Shown here piece after piece: positions 34,965 to 43,650 of a DNA stretch of 64,000 nt. The position numbers were made by a program, and so were the translations under genes. Source of the stretch: Caballeronia sp. dw_19 (GTDB lineage Bacteria; Pseudomonadota; Gammaproteobacteria; Burkholderiales; Burkholderiaceae); contig NZ_JAAVUQ010000011.1 in the NCBI RefSeq assembly GCF_018449515.1, forward strand, positions 155,645-219,644. Direction: 5' to 3'. A model generated the notes under the pieces. The model saw only the letters and a list, made by a program, of their open reading frames with translations. It did no database searches and had not been told where the DNA came from. Position 1 is the stretch's first letter; each line of letters begins with the position of its first letter.

Positions 34965-35342
34965 CCGGATGTGTCGGCGAACTGCAGATTATTGGGAGTT
35001 CAATCGCGAGCATAAGCCGATCTGATTTTCCCCTTCACAATGACCGTTTTCATTTTGAACACAAGCCGCGCTGCTGCTTGAGCCCCCATTGCACATGCGG
35101 GCTCGTCTCGATGACCTCTCATCCGTGGCATTCATGGAGTGACACGATCCGCGTCAGCACGCTGCCCAACACGTTCGCAGCCGCGGCTTTAAACCGACTT
35201 CACTCCGCCATAGCCTGGTTTCCTTCGTCACGTCTGAAACCAGGGCTAGCGCTGTGCCCGCCGTGCACTCTGTCAGAACGCAGGAATGGGCAAAGTTCTT
35301 CCGAGATCCACGCCGAATTGATCCGCAGGCCCTAAATGAACG
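34965..35342. other. Gene-poor region after TetR
   Basis: No supported gene. A frame on the plus strand near 35220-35400 reads protein-like (TQEWAKFFRDPRRIDPQALN) but has no start and runs antisense into the NmrA gene; it may be accidental. Confidence 0.35.
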
Positions 35343-36188
35343 TCAAATCAGCTTCAGGAATTGCCTGAAGCTGATGGGATCACGTCCGAGGATCTGCTTC
35401 ACAGTGTCAGTCACCGCCGCCGTCGCGTAGTTGCGAAACGCCCGGTAGAGAGTCAAACCGTATTCGACAGTTTCCGGTGCGAGGCCACGCGATTTATATG
35501 CAGCGGTAAGCTCTTCCTCGCTGATGGGCGTGTAAGAAATCGTGCGTCCCATCTTTTCTGTGAGAAGGCGAGCGACTTCCCAGTGGTCGAGGGCTTCGGG
35601 GCCCGTGACAAGGTATTCCCCGGTTAATCCCTGTACCAACGCCTCGGCAACGAATGCTCCAACGTCCGCGGCCGCGACAAACGACGACTTGGCATCTCCA
35701 ACCGCCAGTGTGATGTTGCCACGCTCTACCATCGGAGCATTAAAGCCGGTGACGAAATTGTCCATGAAGAAGCCAGCTCGTACGAAGGTATGCTTCAGGC
35801 CTGAACTAACGATTTGAAGCTCGACCTTTCGTATCGGCAGGTCTACCAGACTTTGCCCGGAGAATGCCGCGAGATAATTTCCGGACATGTAGGCAAGATG
35901 GCCGACGTCACGATCTGCTGCGGCATCAATAATCGCCCCGAGTTTTTTGTGTACTTCTCCGTCCAGGGGCGGCCCAATGAGGACGACATCGTTAATGTCT
36001 TTGAAGAGAGTATCAAAATCTGTTGTGGTGTTGTTAGCATCATAAGCCCGCGTCTCGACATCCCTGGAAAGCTTCAGATTTTTTGGATCGCGTGCCGTTG
36101 CAACGACATTGAATCCTTTGTTCAGCAAGGACTCGACCGTATTACGGCCGGCATTTCCTCCTGCTGCGGTGACTAGAACAGTTCGCAT
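35343..36188 (-). CDS. NmrA-like NAD(P)-binding protein
   Basis: The 281-residue protein begins MRTVLVTAAGGNAGRNTVES with a TAAGGNAG form of the nucleotide motif. It continues with the NmrA/QOR2 pattern (VGHLAYMSGNYLAAFSGQSL) and a C-terminal domain with EALDHWEVARLLTEKMGRTI. Cytosolic redox enzyme or redox-sensing protein; substrate unknown. It is the last gene of the likely operon with the NTF2-like protein (37300) and MDR reductase (36262), gaps 36 and 73 bases. Confidence 0.82.
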   Translation of the reverse strand: MRTVLVTAAGGNAGRNTVESLLNKGFNVVATARDPKNLKLSRDVETRAYDANNTTTDFDTLFKDINDVVLIGPPLDGEVHKKLGAIIDAAADRDVGHLAYMSGNYLAAFSGQSLVDLPIRKVELQIVSSGLKHTFVRAGFFMDNFVTGFNAPMVERGNITLAVGDAKSSFVAAADVGAFVAEALVQGLTGEYLVTGPEALDHWEVARLLTEKMGRTISYTPISEEELTAAYKSRGLAPETVEYGLTLYRAFRNYATAAVTDTVKQILGRDPISFRQFLKLI

Positions 36189-36261
36189 ATTTGCCTTTGT
36201 TTCTGTTGCCCGATACGGGAGTTGATATGAAGTCTGGTGAAAGGCACGGGTGCCCGCAAGA

Positions 36262-37263
36262 TCAAGCGTCCATCCAGGGCTTTAGTACAGTTTTGCCCGT
36301 CGAACGTCTCGCCTCCATGGTTCTGTGAGCTTCGGCGGCCCCACTCAATGGCAGGCGACTGGCCAACTGCACATTGAGCTTGCCGGAAACAACCAGTTCT
36401 ATCAGGGCGTTGAATGCGTCGATTGATTGTCGGGGGCGTGCGGCAAACCACTGTCCCACATAATATCCAGTGACCGTTTGATTCTGAGGGAGCAGCGCTC
36501 GCGGAGCCAGCGTCGCTGGTTCGCGACTCGCGCTGCCATAGATGACCAGGCGTCCGAACGGCGCCAGTGCGGATAAGCTTTGCTGGAATGCCTTACCTCC
36601 GGCCATGTCCAGTACAACGTCCGCGCCTTTACCACTAGTGACCTGCTTTACCTGTTCGGCCCAATCGTCTACGGTGTAGTCAACCGTATGACTCGCGCCG
36701 CGCTTCATCAGTAGCTCACGTCGTTCCGCCGAGCTCGCACCTGCAATCACATTAGAGGCGCCAAAGATCCTGGCCAATTGGAGTGCATATGATCCGACTC
36801 CTCCAAGGGCGCCAGGTATCAAGACACTTTCACCCGGTTGCAATTGAGCTGCTTCCTTGAGGACTTGGTAAGCGGTGACGCCCGCGACTACCAGCGTACA
36901 GGCAATGTCGAGATCGAAGCTCGACGGAACGGGCATGACTTGAGCTCGATCAGCTACCGCGAATTGAGCGTAACCTCCTTTTCCGCCCCCTCCAAGTAAA
37001 GCAAAAACGCGGTCTCCGATTGCCAGATCGTGTACTTCAGATCCCAGTGCTTCCACGAAGCCAGCCACTTCGCCTCCGAAAATTGCCGGCAAGGGCGTGG
37101 GCACAGGATAGGGATCGTTTCGACGGCGCACTATGTCTGCATAGTTGACACTAACAGCCTCTACCCGGATCAAGATTTGATTGGGTGCAGGGAGAGGCAC
37201 AGGCACTTCTTCGACGCTGAGCACGTCTGGCGTTCCATACGAGTGAATAACGACGGCTTTAAT
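36262..37263 (-). CDS. MDR-family quinone oxidoreductase, probable ATT start
   Basis: The protein belongs to the zinc-free MDR quinone reductases: FGGEVAGFVEALGSEVHDLA near residue 60, the NADP loop LIPGALGGVGSYALQLARIF, and ADVVLDMAGGKAFQQSLSAL. The usual family start (x-KAVVIHSYGTPDVLSVEEV) is found only if translation begins at the ATT codon at 37263, which has GGAGA six bases upstream. The next in-frame start is GTG 37224, which would remove 13 conserved residues and has no ribosome site. From ATT the length is 333 residues. Either a rare initiation codon is used or an ATG was mutated. It reduces quinones or enones with NADPH by family. Confidence 0.85.
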   Translation of the reverse strand: MKAVVIHSYGTPDVLSVEEVPVPLPAPNQILIRVEAVSVNYADIVRRRNDPYPVPTPLPAIFGGEVAGFVEALGSEVHDLAIGDRVFALLGGGGKGGYAQFAVADRAQVMPVPSSFDLDIACTLVVAGVTAYQVLKEAAQLQPGESVLIPGALGGVGSYALQLARIFGASNVIAGASSAERRELLMKRGASHTVDYTVDDWAEQVKQVTSGKGADVVLDMAGGKAFQQSLSALAPFGRLVIYGSASREPATLAPRALLPQNQTVTGYYVGQWFAARPRQSIDAFNALIELVVSGKLNVQLASRLPLSGAAEAHRTMEARRSTGKTVLKPWMDA

Positions 37264-37299
37264 AACGGTTCTCCAATCCGCAAATGAAGGGAGTCTCGC

Positions 37300-37839
37300 C
37301 TACGGCTTGGCTGCGGGAGGGATTGGCAAAGCGATGTCGGTTGCCATTCGCCATCCATCAGGTGTCCTGACCCACTCCAGAATCATCAGAAACGGCTTCG
37401 GTACCGGAGTTTGGCCGGCGTATCCGACTGTGATCTGAACTGGCACGTATGTCTGTGCCACGTCCTTGGACAGAGCAACTATTTTCTCCGAAGCGTAGTC
37501 GGGATCTATACGGAAGGCACCTTTGAATAATTCACCGAAATGTAAGACTACGGTGTCCTTGCTCCAAAAGCCGGCCCATCCGCCCTCGGCTTGCGTGGCC
37601 GTCTTTGCAACAAAAAGAGTAGATGGGGAATCCCATAAAAGATCGCTCACCGCGTGGAGATCATGGTGATTCTCTTTATCAATGAGTGTTTTGTAGAGGT
37701 CTCGTATTGAGACGGAGTCTTGGCTGTCAATCATCATTGTGTACTGCGTCGAAACCTCATGTGCTGCCCGCGTGGGACTGGTAAGCAAGAAGCCTGACAG
37801 GGTCGCGGCCCCCCAAAAAACACGCATGAGCTTGGACAC
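37300..37839 (-). CDS. Exported NTF2/SnoaL-like protein
   Basis: The 179-residue product has a signal peptide (GAATLSGFLLTSPTRAAHEV). The fold looks like an NTF2/SnoaL alpha+beta cone: SIRDLYKTLIDKENHHDLHA, then KDTVVLHFGELFKGAFRIDP and LEWVRTPDGWRMATDIALPI. Proteins of this type bind or isomerise small molecules; no catalytic residues can be named with certainty. GTG 37839 has AGGGA 8 bases upstream. It leads the minus-strand set that continues with the MDR reductase after 36 bases. Confidence 0.72.
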   Translation of the reverse strand: MSKLMRVFWGAATLSGFLLTSPTRAAHEVSTQYTMMIDSQDSVSIRDLYKTLIDKENHHDLHAVSDLLWDSPSTLFVAKTATQAEGGWAGFWSKDTVVLHFGELFKGAFRIDPDYASEKIVALSKDVAQTYVPVQITVGYAGQTPVPKPFLMILEWVRTPDGWRMATDIALPIPPAAKP

Positions 37840-38132
37840 TCTGAATTCCCTAAGAAATTGCTATTACCTCGACGACTGCAAGGAGCGCAAACAAAGAGGA
37901 ATCGTAGCGATGGCATACACGGGTATCAAGCGCAATTCGTGCAAGACGTTCGTGTCAAGCCGGGGGCAATCCCGCTTGATCGTTGTCTCACGAAGCGAGT
38001 GGCGTTGAGCAATCGGATTGAGCGAGGCGCAAGGGACGGTGCAGCCGGCGTACCATGCGTCCTGGATGCTTCAGGGCGCCTATGACGTGATCGTGCGATG
38101 TTCTCGACCGGGACCATGATCAACGGGCTGAC

Positions 38133-39029
38133 TCACCGCGATGCGTTAAAAGCATCAGTGAACCATTCAATAAATACGCGCAGCTTGCTTGGTAAATGAC
38201 GGTTCTGTTGATAGATCAAGCTGACTGTACGAGTGGGGGCGCGAAACCCGGAGAGTATTTCCTTCAGTGCACCGCTGCGAATGAACGGCAAAAGCGTATA
38301 GTCGGATCCGCTGACAATGCCGAGACCTGCTATGCCGCATGCAAGATATGCATCAGCGTCGTTAACAGCGATTTTCCCGCGGACGGTGACTGATTCCAAC
38401 GTTTCGTCTACCATGAAATCCCACTCGCGGAGGCGGGCCCCGTTGTTCCAGACGTAGTTCACAACAATGTGGTTGCCGAGTTCTTTCGGTGTTTTCGGCT
38501 CGCCGAATTTCTCGATATAGGCGGGTGATGCGCACGTAATTCTGGAGACTTCACCAATATGCTTGGCAACCAGCAATAAGTCTTGCAGGGGACCGACGCG
38601 GATTGCGCAATCAACGGCTTCCTCGACGAGGTCCACGCGTCGATCGGACATCAACAGTTCGATGTCAATGTCAGGAAATTGCTCGAAAAAAGAGGGCAGC
38701 GCTGGAATCAAAACCCCTTTTGCCAACGAAGCGGGCAAGCTTATCTTCAATCGGCCTTGTGGCGTGCGGCGCGCGTCCGACGCGGCGGCGTCCATGTCTT
38801 CCACTTCACTGAGTACTCGAATACAACGCTCGTAATACGCCATTCCTTCGTCTGTGGCGCTTACGTTACGCGTTGTTCGATTCAGCAGCTTGACGCGGAG
38901 ATGAGATTCGAGCGCCTGCACCATCCTGGACGCAACCCCCGCCGTCACTTGCAAGCTCTCCGCGGCTCGAGCGAAGCTTGACATCTCCACCACACGCGTA
39001 AACACCTTCATCGAAAACAGCCGGTCCAT
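38133..39029 (-). CDS. LysR-type regulator of the OYE/MDR region
   Basis: The 298-residue LysR protein starts MDRLFSMKVFTRVVEMSSFA and has the usual helix-turn-helix and effector domain (GRLKISLPASLAKGVLIPAL). The ATG has AAGGAAT upstream. It diverges from the Old Yellow Enzyme gene at 39173 with a 143-base spacer and also lies in front of the NTF2-MDR-NmrA set on the same strand. The OYE gene is the likely target. The protein resembles the LysR at 41763, especially LLNRTTRNVSAT against LLRRTTRIVAVT. Confidence 0.9.
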   Translation of the reverse strand: MDRLFSMKVFTRVVEMSSFARAAESLQVTAGVASRMVQALESHLRVKLLNRTTRNVSATDEGMAYYERCIRVLSEVEDMDAAASDARRTPQGRLKISLPASLAKGVLIPALPSFFEQFPDIDIELLMSDRRVDLVEEAVDCAIRVGPLQDLLLVAKHIGEVSRITCASPAYIEKFGEPKTPKELGNHIVVNYVWNNGARLREWDFMVDETLESVTVRGKIAVNDADAYLACGIAGLGIVSGSDYTLLPFIRSGALKEILSGFRAPTRTVSLIYQQNRHLPSKLRVFIEWFTDAFNASR

Positions 39030-39172
39030 CGGATTCCTTTGGTTCGGGCGATGATTTTTTCAATCAACTATGTGCGATTTGACAATGTGATATCGGCAGA
39101 AAGTTGCTGAATCATTTCTCAGGGGCAGTCCTATTATGAGGGCTCGCGCTCCAATTTTTTTGGGGAATCGCA

Positions 39173-40306
39173 GTGGTTCTTTCGGCCAGCCCGACTTACC
39201 CTCATATCGAAAAAATGATCCCGCATCTCCTGAAACCATGGTCCTGCAAGACACTATCACTCGAAAACCGGATAGTGATGGCGCCGATGACGCGAAAGAA
39301 AAGTCCTCAAGGTGTTCCTGGACCCGACGTTGCGGCTTATTATCGCCGTCGCGCTGAGGGCGGAGTTGGACTTATCATCACAGAGGGCGCGACCGTCGAC
39401 CGGCAAGCTGCCTCTTTTGACTCTAACATTCCCAACATACACGATCCGGTCAGCATTGCTGGCTGGAAAAACGTCGTCTCCGAAGTCCACGCAGCGGGCG
39501 GAAAAATCTTCGTTCAATTATGGCACGCGGGCTCGTTAAGACCGATGGGGAGCGGCCCCAATCCCGACGCCCGTTCAGAAGGTCCGAGCGCTACAACGGA
39601 GCATATTGACGCGATGTCGGACGAAGCTATCGCGGACACTGTCGAATCGTTCGGCCGGGCTGCGGCTACAGCGCAGCAAATAGGCTTCGATGGGGTCGAA
39701 ATTCACGCAGCGCATGGTTACCTGATTGATCAATTCCTATGGAGCGAGAGCAACCGCCGCACGGATCGATATGGTGGAACAGCGCAAGGGCGCACGAGGT
39801 TTGCAAGCGAGATCGTTAAGGCGGTCCGTGCGTCTGTCGGTCCGGGCTACGTCATTTCTTTGCGAATTTCGCAATGGAAGCTTCAGGACTACGATGCAAA
39901 AGTTGCTAGTAATCCAAAGGAACTTGAAGCGATTCTCACACCACTGGCGGATGCTGGCATAGATATCCTCCACGGCTCAGCGCGCCGATTTTGGGATCCA
40001 GCATTTTCCGGATCGGATTTAAGCCTTGCCGGTTGGACCAGAGAAATTACTGGCTTGCCGTCAATCACGGTCGGATCAGTCGGGCTTGAAGGGGGAGACG
40101 TAATAGGCGCGTTACGGGGCGGTCCGGATCGAGCCACGGCCGTGTCCCTGGCTGATGTTGAGCGTCGCATGGCCATGGGAGAATTCGATCTTGTTGCCGT
40201 TGGGAGGGCGTTGCTAGTCGATCCGCTCTGGTTGCAAAAGGTCCGCGACAACCGCTTGGAAAGTTTATCGCCATTCGACCGAAGTGCTTTGTTAACGCTA
40301 GCTTGA
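39173..40306 (+). CDS. Old Yellow Enzyme family NADH:flavin oxidoreductase
   Basis: The 377-residue FMN protein has NRIVMAPMTRKKSPQGVPGP at the start of the barrel and FVQLWHAGS in the middle. HAAHGYLIDQFLWSESNRRT contains the substrate-binding His pair and RYGG follows; FDLVAVGRALLVDPLW is the late phosphate loop. The start GTG 39173 is preceded by GGGGAA; ATG 39215 is the alternative that begins the barrel proper. Such enzymes reduce enones, quinones and nitro compounds with NAD(P)H. It is divergent from a LysR regulator. Confidence 0.9.
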   Translation: MVLSASPTYPHIEKMIPHLLKPWSCKTLSLENRIVMAPMTRKKSPQGVPGPDVAAYYRRRAEGGVGLIITEGATVDRQAASFDSNIPNIHDPVSIAGWKNVVSEVHAAGGKIFVQLWHAGSLRPMGSGPNPDARSEGPSATTEHIDAMSDEAIADTVESFGRAAATAQQIGFDGVEIHAAHGYLIDQFLWSESNRRTDRYGGTAQGRTRFASEIVKAVRASVGPGYVISLRISQWKLQDYDAKVASNPKELEAILTPLADAGIDILHGSARRFWDPAFSGSDLSLAGWTREITGLPSITVGSVGLEGGDVIGALRGGPDRATAVSLADVERRMAMGEFDLVAVGRALLVDPLWLQKVRDNRLESLSPFDRSALLTLA

Positions 40307-40700
40307 GCAAAGCAAAAGAATGCCCACCGTGCAGGCATGCCGGACAAAACTGTCCCTGGCTCGTATTGGCTTAAGGCTCAACGGGTTATGGGCGGTAATG
40401 GCGCAGTTGACTGTCACGCTAATGTATCTTCAATTCCCCTGCTTGCAACTGGGGTCTTGTCCATTGTGACGGCGGTCCAGATTTACATTGCCCGTTCTCT
40501 CACCCGTAAAAACACATGAGAACGCGGCCGCGTTTCTTCCCGGAAGAAGGACACGTGTCTCAGGTCAGATGGATCACCCGCGTCGGTAGAACTTCCTTCT
40601 CCGAGTGCACAACGAACCTTCGCCCAAGCCACAGGTAATGATCGGAGTACGAATCATTAAAAGAGGGCGCCGCGCTACGGCCGTGCCGCGGGTTTCCCTT
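40307..40700. other. Region between convergent OYE and MDR genes
   Basis: No gene seen. A small stem (GGTTTC/GAAACC, about 40691-40708) overlaps the stop of the MDR gene at 40701 and may form a weak terminator. Confidence 0.4.
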
Positions 40701-41717
40701 CTAGAAACCTGCCAGTGTGAGCTTCCCGATTACCCGTCCTTTCTCGAGAAGACGGTGCGCTTCTCTCACATTTTTGGCGTTGATCAACCCGAGATTGCAC
40801 CCCAAGGTCGTTCCGATCGCTGTCGCATCAACCAGGTCAGCAATCGTCGAAAGGATGACGTGCTGAGCTATCATGTCCGATGTGCAAAAGGATGAGCGCG
40901 TAAACATCGATTCCCAATGGAACGAAACGCTTTTCGCCTTAAGCAATTCAACTGGAAGCGGCCGCTCGTTTTCGACAATCGAGCAAATGGCGCCCTGCGG
41001 TTTGATGATATTGGCAGCGGTAGAAAAATGCCTGTCGATGCTGTTGAGAATAAGTACGTAATCAACTGCGTCTATGCCGAGCGCTACCAATTGCGCCAGC
41101 ATGTCACCGAAGTGATTGATCACGTGATCCGCGCCGAGTTTTTTTACCCAGTTGCCTGATTCCGGCCGCGAGGCTGTTGCGATTACCTCTAACCGCGCGA
41201 CTTTCTTAGCGAGCTGAATAGCGATCGAACCGACTCCGCCGGCGCCCCCTATCACCAGCACTGATTTGCCGGAGTCCCCTCCGCTTGTGGACACTCTCAG
41301 CCGCGAGAACAGCGCCTCCCAGGCTGTGATTGAAGTTAGCGGGAGTGCCGCTGCCATTGAAAAATCCAGGGATTTCGGCTTCTTGCCGACGATGCGCTCA
41401 TCGACCAGATGGTATTCGCTGTTTGCACCCTGACGTGTGATGCTACCTGCATAAAACACAGCATCGCCCGGGCGAAACAGCGTTACTTTCGAGCCTACCG
41501 CTTCTACTACGCCAGATGCGTCCCAGCCGAGCACTCGCGGCGTCTTCTCAACCTGATCCTTGGGAGAGCGAACCTTTGTATCAATCGGGTTTATGCCAAT
41601 AGCCTCGATCTTGACGAGCAGGTCGTGACCGTCGGCATCTGGTTTTTCGAGCTCGACATCGATCAGCGATTCGGGATCAGAGATCGCCAGATAACGCATT
41701 AGTGCGACTGCTTTCAT
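40701..41717 (-). CDS. Zinc-type-like MDR alcohol dehydrogenase / quinone reductase
   Basis: The 338-residue protein is an MDR family oxidoreductase of the ZADH/QOR type: MKAVALMRYLAISDPESLID, INPIDTKVRSPKDQVEKTP, LGWDASGVVEAVGSKVTLFR and the NADP site VLVIGGAGGVGSIAIQLAKK. The cysteines of structural zinc are absent. The family reduces quinones or unsaturated ketones. Translation starts at ATG 41717 behind GAGAGGC. The LysR gene lies upstream on the same strand only 45 bases away, so both could be read together. Confidence 0.87.
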   Translation of the reverse strand: MKAVALMRYLAISDPESLIDVELEKPDADGHDLLVKIEAIGINPIDTKVRSPKDQVEKTPRVLGWDASGVVEAVGSKVTLFRPGDAVFYAGSITRQGANSEYHLVDERIVGKKPKSLDFSMAAALPLTSITAWEALFSRLRVSTSGGDSGKSVLVIGGAGGVGSIAIQLAKKVARLEVIATASRPESGNWVKKLGADHVINHFGDMLAQLVALGIDAVDYVLILNSIDRHFSTAANIIKPQGAICSIVENERPLPVELLKAKSVSFHWESMFTRSSFCTSDMIAQHVILSTIADLVDATAIGTTLGCNLGLINAKNVREAHRLLEKGRVIGKLTLAGF

Positions 41718-41762
41718 TGTTTGTTGCCTCTCACCTATCGTGATACGAGTGCGGCATTGGCA

Positions 41763-42662
41763 TTAGTCCAATTCGTCGAACATCTCGACGAGCCAGTCTA
41801 TGAAAATCCGCAGACGCTGACTAAGGTGGCGGTTGCGTGGATACACGACGTGATATGGATAGGGTGGCGGTTGCCACCTTTCGAGGAATGGGACCAGTTG
41901 GCCCGTTGCTATGTAGGGCCGAACCTTGAAAGAAAAGATGTGAATGACACCGACTCCAGCCAGACCGGCCGCAAGATGGGCATTGCCCTCATTCACACTT
42001 AAAAATGCGTTGGGTTGTACTTCAGTCGCCTCAGCGCCTGTGCCGAACGGTGATGGTACGATGCGCCCCGTTCGTGGTGAGACGTATCGCACGAGCGTAT
42101 GGTTTTGCTCAAGATCTTCGATATTGGAGGGCGTCCCGTGGCGCTTCACATATTCAGGTGAAGCGCACGTCGTCCAGCTCGCGCGGCCAACTTCTCGTGC
42201 CACGAGCGATTCGTCGTGCATCGGGCCGCCTCGAATGGCGCAGTCAATGCCATCCTGAATCATGTCGGTCAAGCTGTCGCGAACGCATAGATCTACTTCA
42301 ACGTTTGGATACTTCTCATGGAACCGGGGGAGGGCCGGTATAACAAAGCTGCTTGCTAGTGAGGCGCTTATCCCGATCCTGATCTTTCCCGCGGGGTTAG
42401 CATTTTCCACCGCAAACGAATTGTTGATTTCGTCCAGCGCCTGGATGATAGGCAGCGTACTGTCGTAATAGTGAGCGCCTTCTGGCGTCACTGCGACAAT
42501 GCGCGTTGTCCGCCGCAGGAGCTTGATTCGCAATTCCGCTTCAAGCTCCTGAATCATTTTGCTTGCGGTTGCCAGAGGAATCCCTAGCGAGTCCGCCGCT
42601 TTTGTGAATCCGCCTGTCTCGACCACCCTCGCGAAGACCCGAATCGCCATCAAGTTGTTCAA
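41763..42662 (-). CDS. LysR-type regulator
   Basis: The 299-residue LysR protein begins at TTG 42662, where the strong site GGAGGA lies 7 bases upstream, and reads NNLMAIRVFARVVETGGFTK. A longer frame to 42740 exists but its N-terminus is not LysR-like. The effector domain (GKIRIGISASLASSFVIPAL) is close to that of the regulator at 38133. Likely local target: the MDR gene downstream on the same strand, or the GST upstream. No palindrome was found near its start. Confidence 0.88.
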   Translation of the reverse strand: MNNLMAIRVFARVVETGGFTKAADSLGIPLATASKMIQELEAELRIKLLRRTTRIVAVTPEGAHYYDSTLPIIQALDEINNSFAVENANPAGKIRIGISASLASSFVIPALPRFHEKYPNVEVDLCVRDSLTDMIQDGIDCAIRGGPMHDESLVAREVGRASWTTCASPEYVKRHGTPSNIEDLEQNHTLVRYVSPRTGRIVPSPFGTGAEATEVQPNAFLSVNEGNAHLAAGLAGVGVIHIFSFKVRPYIATGQLVPFLERWQPPPYPYHVVYPRNRHLSQRLRIFIDWLVEMFDELD

Positions 42663-42908
42663 CGGTATCCTCCGACGAAGGTTGCCCTCTGTTTCACTCT
42701 CGGCGCGAGCAGGAATATCCACAGCTTGACCGTTAAACATGCTGTGAGTATTACCCGCCCGGGTTACAGATGACCTGAATGTCCGGTCAACCGGGCAGGA
42801 ACCAGCTAGATTTTGACTAGCATACTTGAAAAGGCGACGCGTTCACCTTGGTTGTTTAGAACTACCGGCACCACCGCGATACCCTGGCAGGTTCGTCTCT
42901 AGGCTTTG

Positions 42909-42943
42909 AGCCGCCGCATCAGCTCGCGGACGATGCGGCGGCT
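42909..42943 (-). terminator. Stem-loop at the 3' end of the second GST gene
   Basis: Twelve-base perfect arms AGCCGCCGCATC and GATGCGGCGGCT enclose an 11-base loop. The structure includes the GST stop codon. No T-run follows on the minus strand, so termination strength is uncertain. Confidence 0.45.
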
Positions 42944-43650
42944 TTGGCATTAAGATAAGCCAGCAGTGGTTCGAGGCGGGGAAGATCTTCGGCAAGGAGA
43001 TCCTTGCCGCTACGGTTTTTGATGCCTGGACGCTCGTCCAACCTGGCTCGCCACTCCACCAGGGCGGTATGGTCCGCCGGAACCGTCAATCCTGCGTAAT
43101 CCCCGTGCATTAAGGCGGCCCAAACAGTGATATCCGCGACGGAAAACTGATCGCCTGCGACGTAGGGTTGAGTTTGCAGGACGCTGTCAAAATATTTCAT
43201 TCCCGCTATCGCCCGTTCCCCGTGTTTGTCGCCCCATTGTTTGCGGAAAGCCCAGTCTGCACTCTTGAAGGCTTCGTTGGCTTTGCCGAGTCCCGGCGTC
43301 GAGTGGTGAAAAAATACCCCTATGCCATCGATCAACTGATGGTCCGCGCGCTTTTGCATCATGTGGATCACCGCTTTTTCCCGAGGCGTGCGTCCGGTGA
43401 GGATCGGGTTCCCGTCGAGGTTGTCGAGATACTCTGTGATTGCAATACACTCGCCGATAAACGTGCCGTCGTCGAGCTCAAGAACGGGAACTGTCGAGGT
43501 CGGATTCTTCTCGCGGAACGGACCTTTTTGATGCTCTGCATCGTAGAGTTTCACGCGAACAAACTCCACCTGGGAGTCCATTCCCTTTTCCGCTAACACG
43601 ATGCGAATGCGGGCCGGGTTGGGGAAACCTGTGATGTCATGGATCTTCAT
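42919..43650 (-). CDS. Glutathione S-transferase (paralogue 2)
   Basis: The 243-residue GST starts MKIHDITGFPNPARIRIVLA at ATG 43650 behind AGGTGG. It carries the same domains as the copy at 30817 (STVPVLELDDGTFIGECIAI; ILTGRTPREKAVIHMMQKRA; QPYVAGDQFSVADITVWAAL) plus a C-terminal extension of about 20 residues. Identity with copy 1 is about 60% by eye, so it is a diverged duplicate rather than a recent one. Divergent partners and operators of the copy-1 type are absent here, which suggests different control. Confidence 0.9.
   Translation of the reverse strand: MKIHDITGFPNPARIRIVLAEKGMDSQVEFVRVKLYDAEHQKGPFREKNPTSTVPVLELDDGTFIGECIAITEYLDNLDGNPILTGRTPREKAVIHMMQKRADHQLIDGIGVFFHHSTPGLGKANEAFKSADWAFRKQWGDKHGERAIAGMKYFDSVLQTQPYVAGDQFSVADITVWAALMHGDYAGLTVPADHTALVEWRARLDERPGIKNRSGKDLLAEDLPRLEPLLAYLNAKAAASSAS

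Noticed and set aside
40337..40519. 60-residue plus-strand frame after the OYE gene
   Set aside because: No ribosome site; lies in the convergent intergenic region and has no family match.
42909..42943. Strong rho-independent terminator for GST copy 2
   Set aside because: The stem is good but has no following T-run on the minus strand, so it is listed only as a stem-loop with low confidence.
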